Positions 12,442 through 23,323 of a stretch of 64,000 nt of DNA are shown here, in pieces. Each line of letters begins with the position of its first letter. Position 1 is the stretch's first letter. Below the pieces are notes generated by a model. It searched no databases, was not told where the DNA came from, and saw nothing but the letters and a program-made list of their open reading frames with translations. Source of the stretch: Straminergon stramineum (taxonomy: Eukaryota; Streptophyta; Bryopsida; Hypnales; Calliergonaceae); the NCBI GenBank assembly GCA_963920665.1, contig OY987263.1, forward strand, positions 37,622,547 to 37,686,546, in the 5' to 3' direction. The position numbers and the translations under genes are program-made.

Positions 12442-15400
12442 TGTAACTTTAGTTGGTCCCTTTGATTTTGCTTTAGGAACAACTAGAATGTCATCAATGT
12501 TGTAGTACTTACCAATTATATCTTTGAAATTCCCTATTCATCTCCCATCTAAGCTTCAAAATTTGATGTGGATTTGGCAATCCCCCCATTCAAATTCCTT
12601 TTCCAACCCACCTACACTAAGCCTTTGAAATTTTTATATATCACACCGTACCCATCGCATATGACTCCATTTTTAATGCACGTCTCAAATAATTTTTAGG
12701 GCCCACATTTGCACCAATTATGTCTAAAAAATAGTTGATCATCTTTTTTCCTACAAATGTCATTTTAAGGATTTCTAGCATATTTGACATCATTGTTCTA
12801 GATAGTGAACTAGCAAACACTCAACTACTTTCAACTTACAATTCTTTATCACCATACAATGGAAATGGTCTTGCTTCACTTACATTCCTCTCTCAAAACT
12901 TTCTTCACAATCTTTGGCCTCATCAAACCCAAGGCCAATCTTTTTGGCACCTTTACAGATCTTCTAAACTCCTTTAGTTTGCTCAAGTCTTGATGTGGCT
13001 TAACTTGCATTTGATAGCCATATGGTGTCTTCCTCAATTTTTTTTATTTCATTACAAGATGCTATAGTTTAGCCTTGGTTTTTGAAAGATTTGGCTGAAT
13101 CAATATGAGTTCTCATGCATGATCTCTAATCAAATTGTCATATTCTCATTCATTTGTTTATTTCACCACCTCAAGCTCCAAGTCACTCACTAACTTTTCA
13201 ATATACCCAACATGGATCTCTATTTGTAAAACACTAGATTAAGTGGTATCCTAATGAACTCTTCTCTTGCTGCAATATTTTTATCTCACTCTAGAAGATT
13301 GTTACATCTTGCTAGTGAGTTTGTTGCAAATTTGTACATCTCTATTTATAATTGTTAAGTTTGATTTTCAAGACCTCACGCATACTATCTCTTCTCAAAA
13401 TTCTAACTGCACACTTTTAGAGCTTTATGAATGTAGGTAAGCCTTTGCACATATCCAAACAAGTCAATCTCATTGTCCCTTACAAACTCTAGCAAACCTT
13501 TCAAGGAATTGGATTTTGGACGTTTCTCCATATGAGGATCATGGGGATATATGCATCCATCAAGCCAGAGGTCTATATTAGTATCTCTTGCACTTCTCTT
13601 TGTTGGAAAAAATAGACCATGAGGTTTGCTTATAGAGAAACTTATCTTGTTGAATTACAAGTGTGTATTTTGGATCAATCAAAGACTGGCCTATTAAAGT
13701 GGCACATACATTTGTCCTATCGCTAAGAGCCATACTAAAAATATAACTAACAAATAACTAGTCTTCAATTCTTTGCACAAAAAAACCTCTCCCCCTAGAT
13801 GAACAATTGCCAATTCTTAAACAAGTTTTAGTCCCAAAGGAATCAAGCAGTTGTTGAACATTTGCACTAGGTGTAGGTGCTAATATGCAACAACCTGTCA
13901 AGGTGTATGAGCTAGCTGCATCAAACCACCAAATGGATCAATTACAACAACTTTTGGAGGAGGTTTGAACTACCACATAAGTGATCAACTCCTATATAGG
14001 CAATTCATTGTCAAATCTTTTTAAGAAATATAAACTAAATTTTTCCAAACAATATTGATTTCAATATGTAAATCCAAAATCTACTATGATTAGTCCTTCT
14101 TTTGTGCTTGTGTATTTTTGGGCACATATATTTCATCTACAAGGTGATTCTATTTTTGCATGTTAAATCTTTTTAATAGTGAATCTAATTGCAACCTTTG
14201 ACATGATTGTAAAGGCAATATTGCATGGAAAGTCCTAGATACCACATGGTCTTATATATATGCATGACACTTTCTTAGTTGGTGTCTAGTATAGATCAAA
14301 TTGAAATGAATGTCTCAAGTTTTCAAATTTTGATAGATTGTAATTTTTTAAATGTTGGATAGAAGGGGATTAGAACCCACAATGTTGCCCCTTTCTAATG
14401 ACATTTGCTACCCATTATCTCCTTAAGGACCATTAGAACAATTGAAAATTTGCATAGATTTCCAAGTACCAGTCAAATTTAAATGAATCATTTCAAATTT
14501 TTTGATAGAAGGTGTACAAATGCATCCCCTTTGTGAGAATATCACTTTCCTATTAGGTACACAAATCAAAAGTTTTTGGGTTAGGTATGCAATTTCTACA
14601 ACTTATGCTAAATCCAATTGGTTTTCATTAGAAATTTGGTAGTTTTGTAATTCATATGATAGAGTTTGCAATTATCCATGAATAATACCAAACTATGAGC
14701 AATGCAAAAATATCACTCTGAAAGTAGTCTAAGTTTGTTGATAACATTGGATAGGAGCTACTATTTTTTTTCTAATAACATCAAATGCCATAATCTTCCG
14801 ATCTATAAGGTGAAAGTTCCTTCAATAGTTTCTACACATTCCCACTTTAGAGTAGTTTAGTGTTGTAGATTAAACTTGTTTTTACCTTTTTTTTCTTTTG
14901 ATTTCCTTTTTCAATGTCTTAGATTGTGACAAATAGTTATAATTTTTTCTCAAAATGAGTTTTAGTCATTTAAAGAAGTTAAACATATAATTTGGAAGAT
15001 GTACAATCAATGAGATTGAAATGCACAAACTTACCTTTTAGGACAAAACGTAATATTAAAATCTAAAGTCTAACACCTTCTTTATTATGACCTTTGGACA
15101 TATTTGAAATTGACGACTAAAAATTTGAGAATGGGACAAATGCTAATATGCTTTATATTGTTCGCATCTTTTAGTTCTTTTCATTGGATAGTGAGGGATG
15201 TCATATGGCTAGCTCTTTAGAGCCAAAACTCCCCAAAATAAAAATAAAAATTCTTGGGGTACTCCCTTGTGCATCATTTGTTATGGGATGGTTAGCAAAT
15301 GACAAACAATATGAGATGTGTATATGTACATGCATTTGCATTCATATTTGTACATGTATTCATATTAATATATCATATTTATATTCATATGCACATCACA

Positions 15401-16452
15401 TAAATATATTTATATGTATTTGAATTTGTACTCATCATTATATATGTGCATTGTATTGTCGTTACATTTAGATTTGGTTGACGTGGAAGTGTAGAATTTT
15501 CTTTTATAAAATTATTCTGAATTTGGGGGACAATTAATGAGAGAATGTGCCGCATTTTTTTTGTTGGATAGTATCCTACACTTGACTTTTATATGGGAAA
15601 AAAATTGAATTATAGCAAATTTCCGTTCATAAAAATGTCATTTGCATTTGCATTATGTTTGACAATGGCAATTATTACCATGACTATAAAAATAATTTGC
15701 AACTTAGCAGCTACCGAGACTTGGGTAGGTTCTAACTTGCAAATCATTTTTTAATAACCATTTTCAAATTTTGGGTAGCCACGTCCTCATTTTGGGCCAC
15801 AATCGGTCAACGAACCATGACGACGTCCACAAGACCACAAGTGTCCAATCCCAATGATTTTTTGGTGTCCTGAAACCCTAAGGCTGTGTCCAGTCTCCGT
15901 CCCCGTTCGGAGTGACGACGATTACCTCGTTGCAAATCACTTAACAAGATCCAGCGCGAGGAGGGCCTCTCTCATCTCTCCATCTATTCCTCTCCTCACG
16001 ACTAAATTCCCGCCATAGCCACACAAGTGATCTTGACTGAATTCTAGCGTCATTTCTGCGTGCATTCCTTTTGGTGGCTGCCGAGCGTAGATCCCAACGC
16101 AAACCGCAGAGCAGGTGGAGAGGTTCTTTAGAAGCTGGCTTGGAAGGCATTCGTTCTGCATCATCGACTCATCGATTTCAGCTCGGGCCCCGAGTTCGAA
16201 GGGGATTTTTCAGTGAAATTTTTGTCCTTAGGATTGAAGTGCTTTTTGCTGGGTCTTCTTCGCAGATTTGCCGAGTAACTAGGGTTTGGGATTCTGGATG
16301 ATTTGGGTGTTAGGGTTGTAGAGGAGGGTGTGTTACGCGTGGCTATGGTAGTCGTTGCGAGGGATTGAGTTTGTTGCGCGTTAGGATAAAAGGACGTCCA
16401 ACAGGGCGGGGGTGCTTGCCAAGAAAGCGCTGAGTGAGTTGGAGCGCGGGCG
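12442..16452. other. Intergenic DNA and PEX22 upstream region
   Basis: Mostly AT-rich sequence without an intact gene. A decayed coding-like block lies at about 13390-13740 (listed separately). 15300-15430 is low-complexity ATATT/CATAT sequence. From about 15780 the GC content rises and the sequence becomes the promoter and 5' UTR of PEX22. Open frames at 15937-16301 appear to be incidental. Confidence 0.4.
13390..13740 (-). pseudogene. Decayed coding-like block of unknown family
   Basis: On the minus strand one frame starting near 13732 reads MALSDRTNVCATLIGQSLID and remains open to a stop near 13587. A second frame then reads LWLDGCIYPHDPHMEKRPKS and LLEFVRDNEIDLFGYVQRL down to about 13420. 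The amino acid composition is that of a real protein rather than of AT-rich noise. Stops follow downstream. The frame change could be a lost intron boundary or a frameshift. I do not recognise the family, and it could be a gene relic or part of an old transposon. Confidence 0.3.
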
Positions 16453-17277
16453 ATGGGCGACTCCATAGCGGAGGAGCTAGTGCAGCTGCTGCGGGGCATA
16501 AACGCGACGTTGACGGTGAAGCTCTCCCACTTGCTGGGGTTCATGTTTCGCAACAAGAATGCGAGTTCGATCGGCGCTGCGGCGGGGTTAGCGATTGCGC
16601 TTTGGTGGACGTGGAAGTGCTGGCGGATGCCGGGAGCCCGGGCGAGCCCTCGGTCGGACAAGCGAGACAACGGGACTGCATCCACTTCCATGGACACGGG
16701 AGCCTCCTCGACGGCCGTGGCGACGTCCATTACGCATGCCACGCAGCGGGGGAGCGCGACGGAGAGCAAGACTGTGGAAACAGGGGAGCTCACAGTTGCC
16801 CAGATTGTGCGTCGTCAGCTCAACGGGGGCCGGAAGATGACATGCCAGCTTCTAGGTGTGATTCTCGAGGAAAATACGGCAGAGGAACTTCAGCAGCATG
16901 CAGTTGTGCGGCCTGCGGTCGTGGACGTTTTGTTGGAGCTTGCCAGCACTATCGATCTTTACTTGGTTGCGAAAGTCGTGGACGACGCGAGTGAGGCTGT
17001 CGTAATGGCGGCTTTGGATGCCATCGGGTTGTTCTCGAAGGCGAAGTTCAATCGGGAGAAGGTGCTGTTCTGTAGCACAGAGACGGGGAGAACCTCCTTT
17101 GTGCGTCAGCTGGAGCCGGACTGGCATGTGGACACTCGCAGGGAGACGAATTCGGGATTGGCTCCGTTTGTTCGTCAGCAACTCCACGTCTCGCCTCCCG
17201 GGGCTTCACCAATTGCTGCCAACGTTTACATTGTGGACTCTCTGGACCAGTACTTCTCCGGTGCTTTCTGTAGCTAG
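16453..17277 (+). CDS. PEX22: Peroxisome biogenesis protein 22 (PEX22), intronless
   Basis: A single open frame of 274 residues. PEX22 is the peroxisomal membrane anchor of the ubiquitin-conjugating enzyme PEX4, which ubiquitinates the import receptor PEX5 for recycling. Residues 1-12 (MGDSIAEELVQL) and the membrane segment at about 37-53 (NASSIGAAAGLAIALWW) match the plant PEX22 layout. A low-complexity Thr/Ser linker spans about 62-110. The conserved cytosolic domain follows, including IDLYLVAKVVDD, KVLFCSTETGRTSFVRQLEP and DWHVDTRRE. The length is close to the roughly 280 residues of Arabidopsis PEX22. As I recall, the Arabidopsis gene is split by introns while this copy is not. The start ATG has the plant-like N-terminus directly behind it. 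Other large frames over this locus are shadows of the GC-rich coding sequence. Confidence 0.88.
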   Translation: MGDSIAEELVQLLRGINATLTVKLSHLLGFMFRNKNASSIGAAAGLAIALWWTWKCWRMPGARASPRSDKRDNGTASTSMDTGASSTAVATSITHATQRGSATESKTVETGELTVAQIVRRQLNGGRKMTCQLLGVILEENTAEELQQHAVVRPAVVDVLLELASTIDLYLVAKVVDDASEAVVMAALDAIGLFSKAKFNREKVLFCSTETGRTSFVRQLEPDWHVDTRRETNSGLAPFVRQQLHVSPPGASPIAANVYIVDSLDQYFSGAFCS

Positions 17278-19026
17278 TGTTCTTCTTCATTTAGGGAACG
17301 TGTGATTGTTTGAAGACGTGTGGATGTGAGGTGTGTATAGTGGGGTTAGGGATCACTGTCCTGCTGTAGGTAGGGTTTTTATTGTCGAATAGTGATGACT
17401 ACGAAGGAGAGGTGGCATTGAACTCTGGTGTCTAGAATGTCACTGGGAATTCCTCAAGCTGGTCGTCGGATGTAATATTTCATGTAGCTCAAAAATACTG
17501 TAATTCTTGGAAATGCTTATGTTGCCAGTGGAAATGTATGTTTAGTTTGTGAATCTCGTGAAGGTAAGTTGCTTTATCAGTTTGTTATGTTGATGGATAT
17601 GTTTCCTGATGGTGGTTATTTTTTACCATTCCTTTCGTTGCCTAGTTTTTCAGTACTTTTATGCAGAGTGTCAATGATCGGTGTCATTCCACACGTTTAG
17701 CACCTGTCTAAGTTGTGAGTCTAGAATTGTGGAAAGCTTGTGATCATGTATAATGGTCGTCAGCCATTAGCATGTGTTTCAATCTGGAACCGTGATTGGA
17801 GGCGTTCCTATTAAGCATGCTGCGCCGGAAACGACTGCGAACTTGTCTTACTTGACCCGATTCTTGGGATCTCCGATTGTGAGGTAAATGGTGTCTACTT
17901 CCTCATGGCTTTTGCTGATACCCGAATTTGATTCCGACCAGAATTCTTATGTATTTGGTATAGGTGGTTGCTGATTGGGGTGCTCTGTATTATGATGAAG
18001 CTGTTAGTGGTGGGCAGATCACGTAGGTATTACGAGTTCAGACTGTAGTTTTCTGGTAACAAGAGTTGTTAGCACATGCCTCCTCTCCAGGTAGTGCTGC
18101 AGTCGTGGTAATCCTGGATCATTACTTAGTCGTCGCTGTTTATCTCTCAAGATTCGGCAAACTCACCTCTGGGCGTGGGTTAGGATTTGGACGGGGTAAC
18201 GTACGTCCAGGTCAGATTCGGCACCTTGCTGCCGAAATAATGTAATTTTAGCGGTTAGTTCGGCAGCTTGATTTGAATTTCTTGGCTTTAGGCACTTAGC
18301 TCTTCCTAATCTTTCGACACTCCTCTTTGAACGAATTGATTTTTGATATTCGTGCATAAATGTGTTCCTTTTTCTAAATCTTCTCAAGAATAATTTTTTA
18401 ATATTCAGGAATTGGCAACAAAGAAATTTCTCCAAATTTTCAAAAATAGTTGTATAATTTTTCAAATTTTAGACACGTTCCAAATTTTTCCTAATTATTT
18501 ACCAAATTGACCTACATGTAGGGTAATGATATTAGTTATTGAAGGGTATCATTGAGCTTAATGTATTATTCCCTACAAGTGAAAATTTGAAATTACCATG
18601 AACTATTTAAAGAAAAAGTGAAGGAGATTCACATCAAATTCAAAATATGCTGAAAAAATCTGAAATTTTCAGCATAGGTGTGTTTTGAAGTTTTGAACAT
18701 CATGGCCTAAAAAAATTTACCATGTCATTCTAATATTAGAACATCAACAAATTGTAGTTGTAGGCCTAAAGTCCAAATTGTAATAAAACATTGAACTTTA
18801 AGGTTTTGTCAATTTTTTTCAATTGGAGTGAAAACTGAACTTGATAAATTGCATTTCCTTAGCTATCCTCAAATTCAAAAATCATCATTTGAAATCAATT
18901 AGATCTAATTTTTAAAATAATTTTTTCTTGGTATGAGTTCGAAGAGTACACCATTTATATCATGATAATTGTTATTATTATTTCCATTTTTCTTAAAAAT
19001 TTCATACTATTTTAGGCATTTTTGTA
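17278..19026. other. 3' flank of PEX22 and intergenic DNA
   Basis: The first several hundred bases, to about 18200, have gene-like GC content and probably include the PEX22 3' UTR. The rest is AT-rich. A dispersed repeat starts at about 18575 (listed separately). No other gene is supported. Confidence 0.4.
18575..18825. repeat. Dispersed repeat, copy A
   Basis: This segment is similar in the same orientation to 33575-33825. Shared landmarks in order are AAATTTGAAATT, GAAGNNNATTCA, a phrase like AAAATCTNAAATTTTCA, AACATCATGG and AAAATATTGAA. Divergence is high, so it is an old interspersed repeat of unknown class. Confidence 0.5.
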
Positions 19027-19112
19027 CTCCCTCCATCCCATAATCATCTTCATGTTGGCATGGATTTGCTATCCCCAAAAGATCTTCATGGTGTGATGTA
19101 GGAGGAGGGGTC
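19027..19112. mobile_element. Possible truncated Tc1/mariner (Stowaway-like) end
   Basis: TACTCCCTCCATCCCATAAT is the classic start of plant mariner/Stowaway elements (TA target plus CTCCCTCC). A facing end is only weakly suggested by GTAGGAGGAGGGG at about 19097-19109, so the element is truncated or the match is fortuitous. Confidence 0.35.
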
Positions 19113-22100
19113 CAAAAATAAAGTCTTGGGAATTCTACAATCCTTTACTATAGTTTGGCTAGAATAGTTTACTGTAGAATGACAATCTATTTTAAGCCTT
19201 GTCTAAGCTCACCCCATCTCCCATCCAAATTGGCCCCATCCCACTTCCAATCAAAATCTTGAACATGATTTTCTTCCCAGGTGCCACATCTAATTCAAGT
19301 AGATTGTGTGTGGATGTCGCATGTCCTCATTGATCCACCTAATTTTGGCTTCACTACAAGTGAATTGAATCCATCAAGAGGCTTTGAGTTTTCTTATTAA
19401 TTTTAGTACTACGTGAAGTGAGTATGAGGTTGTCCACATCCTCATTAGTACCATCACATAGGACCACTAAAATTGATAGTGTCCATTTGGCATGTGGAAA
19501 TTGGTGGGAGGCTATCCTCTATGGCTAAGCCAAGAAATTGTGGAGATGGATTGGATAGTGGAAATGAGATCATGGATATGGATTAGATAATCATGATGAA
19601 TATTTGAGCCCATCATGCAAATCTTAGCCCAATTAGTGAGTTGAGAAGGCTCTTTCCAATTCAAATTTTTGCATTGTGAAGCAGCCCCTTCTTGAGTTCA
19701 ATTTTTTCCTAATGACTACAATGGTTAATTTTTTTTCTAATGGTTATCTAGAAATCACCTCATAATGCTGAAATCATATTCTAATAGCGTGGGAACAAGA
19801 AAAAAGCCTAGTGCAACGCAGGAATTATACCACACTAGCCAAGTCAATGGCTAGTGGTGCTCCCTCACAAGGCCTCCAAAATCACACTTTTTAGCATCCC
19901 AAAAACACATTTTAAAAACTAATCCAAAACTAAAATTTCTATGACAATAGGATAGTATTGAATTTTACTTGCAAGTCAAAACGGATTTTTAAAATTATTA
20001 TTTTCAAGCTTAATCCGGAACATTTTATCTAACATGAAGATCATTTTGGATCATATAAAATTTAATTTGATGTTTTTAATTATGAAAATATTAGATTAAA
20101 TTTTAGACATATATCATAAAAGGTAAAAAACAAAAAAACTATTGAAAAGTGAATTTTAATACAAAAATACAATGAAGGATGGCCATACCTAGAGTTGAAA
20201 TGTTCTTTAAGGATTAATCCTCTATATTGGCCCTTGTACTTTGTAGTTTGTATAGTACAAATGAAGATCATGGTTTTACAAAGGTTTTATTCTATTGGTT
20301 GTAGAAGAAGGGGTACTATGTTGTTATATTATTCCTATAAATTTATCAAGGTTATTAATATTTGATCCAATTATATTCTATTGTATGATGAAGACCCTAG
20401 TATTACAATCTTTAGGACAACTTTTGAATGTGCATAGTACCCTAGCTAATAGCATACATTGTACTAGGTTATTGGTCTATCTTTTATTGTTTTTTGGTAA
20501 ACTTAGTAGTTGCAATGCTAAGTACCCAAAAGTATAAGGTGAACCTACCTATGACAGGTAGAATGAGTGTTTAGCCTTGTTATAATTAGCAAAAAAACTC
20601 AAAGTTTTTTTTCCATGCAATGACATCTGTGAGAAAAGAAGAGAGTGATTGAAATTTTATTTTTGTGACAAAGTATTAATTTCTTATGAATTTTTGAAGT
20701 GTGATTACTAGTTGGCCCAAAAGAGTCTCTAGACTATCCCAAAACCAACAAAAAGTGTATGCATGATGGCCATCCTACCACCTAAAGGAGTCAGAATATT
20801 TCCTAAAATGGGTACAATAATTCCTAACATGGCCAGAACATGAAGAATTAAAAAAATCAATTGCTTTGATGAATTTACACTAAAAAGCTAGAAGTTCCTA
20901 AAACAGGTACCAATAACTCCATCACCATGACTAAGCCATTGATTTTGGTCAGTAACCAACCTAATGTAGTCCTAATCTTATTTATTAGAGAAAGTTTGTT
21001 ATGGATTGTTGTAAGACTCTAATGGGTCATTTCCTAGGTATTTGTCATGGGTAGTTTACATGTCATAAGCAGGTTTACCTTATACCATGTAGCTATGCAT
21101 TTCTTTTTACCATTTGGTAGATCATGATTGATGTCCTCACCATACTTTAGTTAATAAAAAATTAAAATACTCTGATTAAGTAAAGGATGCTCCAAGTTGT
21201 ATAAATTGGCATATAAGATGTTCATTATACAAGGTAGCAAAATTTTGTAGTACCTTTAATAGGCTCCTCTGTGACTCTTTTAATAGCATTGCTTGTCAAA
21301 GTTAGAGGGCCTTTTTAAAGGTTGAAAGTTTGAAATATCCTCTAATGCCTACCTAAAATCATCAAAAGGACAAAAATAATGTCTACAACATCCTTTAGGA
21401 GTTAAAGGCATTGGTTCTAGAATTTACTTGAACAACAAAACAAAGGTATCAATAAAAATAGGAATGCCTTATGAATATCAATGCACTTTATGAGTTTCAA
21501 TAAAAAAGAACCCATTTAAGATCTGATAATTAATTTTGGGAGGTTTGACTTCTTGAAATATTTTTAAAAAAAAATTCATTGAAAGAAAAATGGAATTGGC
21601 ATTTAATCCAAGTCATTTCATATTTTGAGCTTCATGGAATTAGGTATGAATTTTTGAAGTTGAAACATAGGAAGTACTAAAAGTGTACACCTCCTAAAAT
21701 GTACACTACTTGTAAATTGCTATTGCAATAAGAAAACATAATGTCTGTTTTTCTTGTATACCTCTGCATTAATGGTTGCATTTTTCTTGATCTCTTTGAT
21801 GTCCTTGTCAAATTTTTTGGTCATTCAACATTTGAGGCAATGAGTTTTTTAATCGTTTTTTCAATTGGTAGAGCAATATGCCCCCTAGAATGTAGGTGGA
21901 TTAGAGTAGTCTTCTATTTTTGCTCATCCAAACATCTATCCATCTAGTATATGCTTCATCCATGAAATTATCTAAACTTAATAAACATCATCCAAACTTT
22001 TGCAATTAAATTTTGAAATTTGTTGAGCAGTTTTTGACAATTTCATCCCTCATTTTTTCTTTTCATCACTCAAGTGTATAGTTCACCATCTCGTAACTGA

Positions 22101-23059
22101 AGTAATGAATCCCTAAAGAACCAAGTGTGTATTCAACTTACGCAAGAGATGTTGTGTAGTTATGCATTATGTCAATTTGGTTGGATATTTGTGAAATTTT
22201 TACACAAGGTGGTAACATGTATCCCTTAAGTGGGAATCCAATTTTTCTCCAATTGGATGCTTGGATCAAAAGTTATGATGTCTTGAAATTTTCAAGCATC
22301 TCGGATGTTTGAGGTAGTATGTGCAAAACTCCACTTCTACTTCTACAATTTGGTACGTATGTAACTTATATGATTCAAGACGTAGATATAAAAAAAACAT
22401 TTGTCGTGTAAAAAAACTCACTTTAGGAGAAGTTAAAGTTTGTTGGCCTTGTCAAGCAAGGGTGGGAAAAAAAAAGTTTTTTCTTCTATCTTCAAATGTT
22501 ATAATCTTTCAATTTGTGTGGTCAAAGGTTTTGAAATTTATTCCTCACATTTCTTTAATAGTCTAGTACAGATTTGTTTGGTTGAATTTTGGAATTTTTT
22601 TTTCATTTTTTTCTCACTGCCCTAAAAAGTGACAATTTTCCACCAATTTCTCCCCAATATAGTAGAACCACCCATTACCAACCACTTAAGCATTTTGTGT
22701 ATGATCTGGAGTAGTAGAAGGCATTATTATTTTTTTGCCCTATAGAGAGATAGAAATGATGGGTGTTGTCAAATTTTGATAATATTTTTCTTGAAATTCA
22801 AATTGATATGAATTTCAGAAGCTAAAAGTTGACCTTCACCCATCCCCAACACATAGATTCTTCCTTCACTACTCATCTAAAGACTAATTTGGCTCTCGAA
22901 ATAAAACACATGTGTTGTACCAGTGATGGCTAAAAGATGGTGGGAAACCAAGAAACTATATAATTGTTACTTATCGGTCATCTCTCTGTTGAATTTCCCA
23001 TTACCTATGTATTGACCTTGGGGCCTAGCTAGTCATGGGTGGTTCTACCATATGTGCCT
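19113..23059. other. Intergenic DNA, no gene supported
   Basis: AT-rich sequence. Around 22475-22640 a segment (TTCAAATGTTATAATCTTTC onward) is similar to 44030-44185, the right part of a TTAA-family element, so a degraded element sits there. Its ends cannot be defined. Short open frames such as 21741-21947 and 20295-20537 are unrecognised. Confidence 0.4.
22475..22640. mobile_element. Degraded TTAA-family fragment
   Basis: About 165 bp match the subterminal part of the element ending at 44228: TTCAAATGTTATAATCTTTC, then GTCTAGTACA, GGTTGAATTTTG and a phrase like CTCACTGCCCTA. No TTAA-CCCC tip remains at either side. Confidence 0.5.
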
Positions 23060-23079
23060 CCTTCCTTCCTTCCTTCCTC
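23060..23079. repeat. (CCTT)n microsatellite
   Basis: About five CTTC/CCTT units in a row, just upstream of a TTAA-ended MITE. Confidence 0.8.
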
Positions 23080-23090
23080 TAAGTTAGAGG

Positions 23091-23323
23091 TTGACCCCTA
23101 AATGCCGAGGCGGACGTTTTTCGTCCGATGAATGACAAGGAATTCTTGTGTATAGGATAGAAGTGAAACTATTCATCCTCGGAATTAGGGGTGAAAAAGG
23201 AATATCTTCAACAATAGTTTGACTCCCAATGAGTATTTTTTTATTTTTTTTTAAAGTGGATGATGTCACACGGTTCCAAAATGCTTGATTTCCACGGTCA
23301 CCAGTCCATCGTTCAAGGGTTAA
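23091..23323. mobile_element. TTAA-ended MITE, about 230 bp (copy A)
   Basis: The element starts TTGACCCCTAAATGCCGAGG and ends CCATCGTTCAAGGGTTAA. The left TTAA has mutated to TTGA. Its body matches 40566-40795 throughout (ATGACAAGGAAT, ACTATTCATCCT, then GATGATGTCACACGGTTCCA). It has no coding capacity. Confidence 0.8.

Noticed and set aside
16161..16793. 210-residue open frame on the minus strand across the PEX22 5' part
   Set aside because: It lies antisense to clearly conserved PEX22 coding sequence; GC-rich DNA gives long shadow frames. No domain is recognised.
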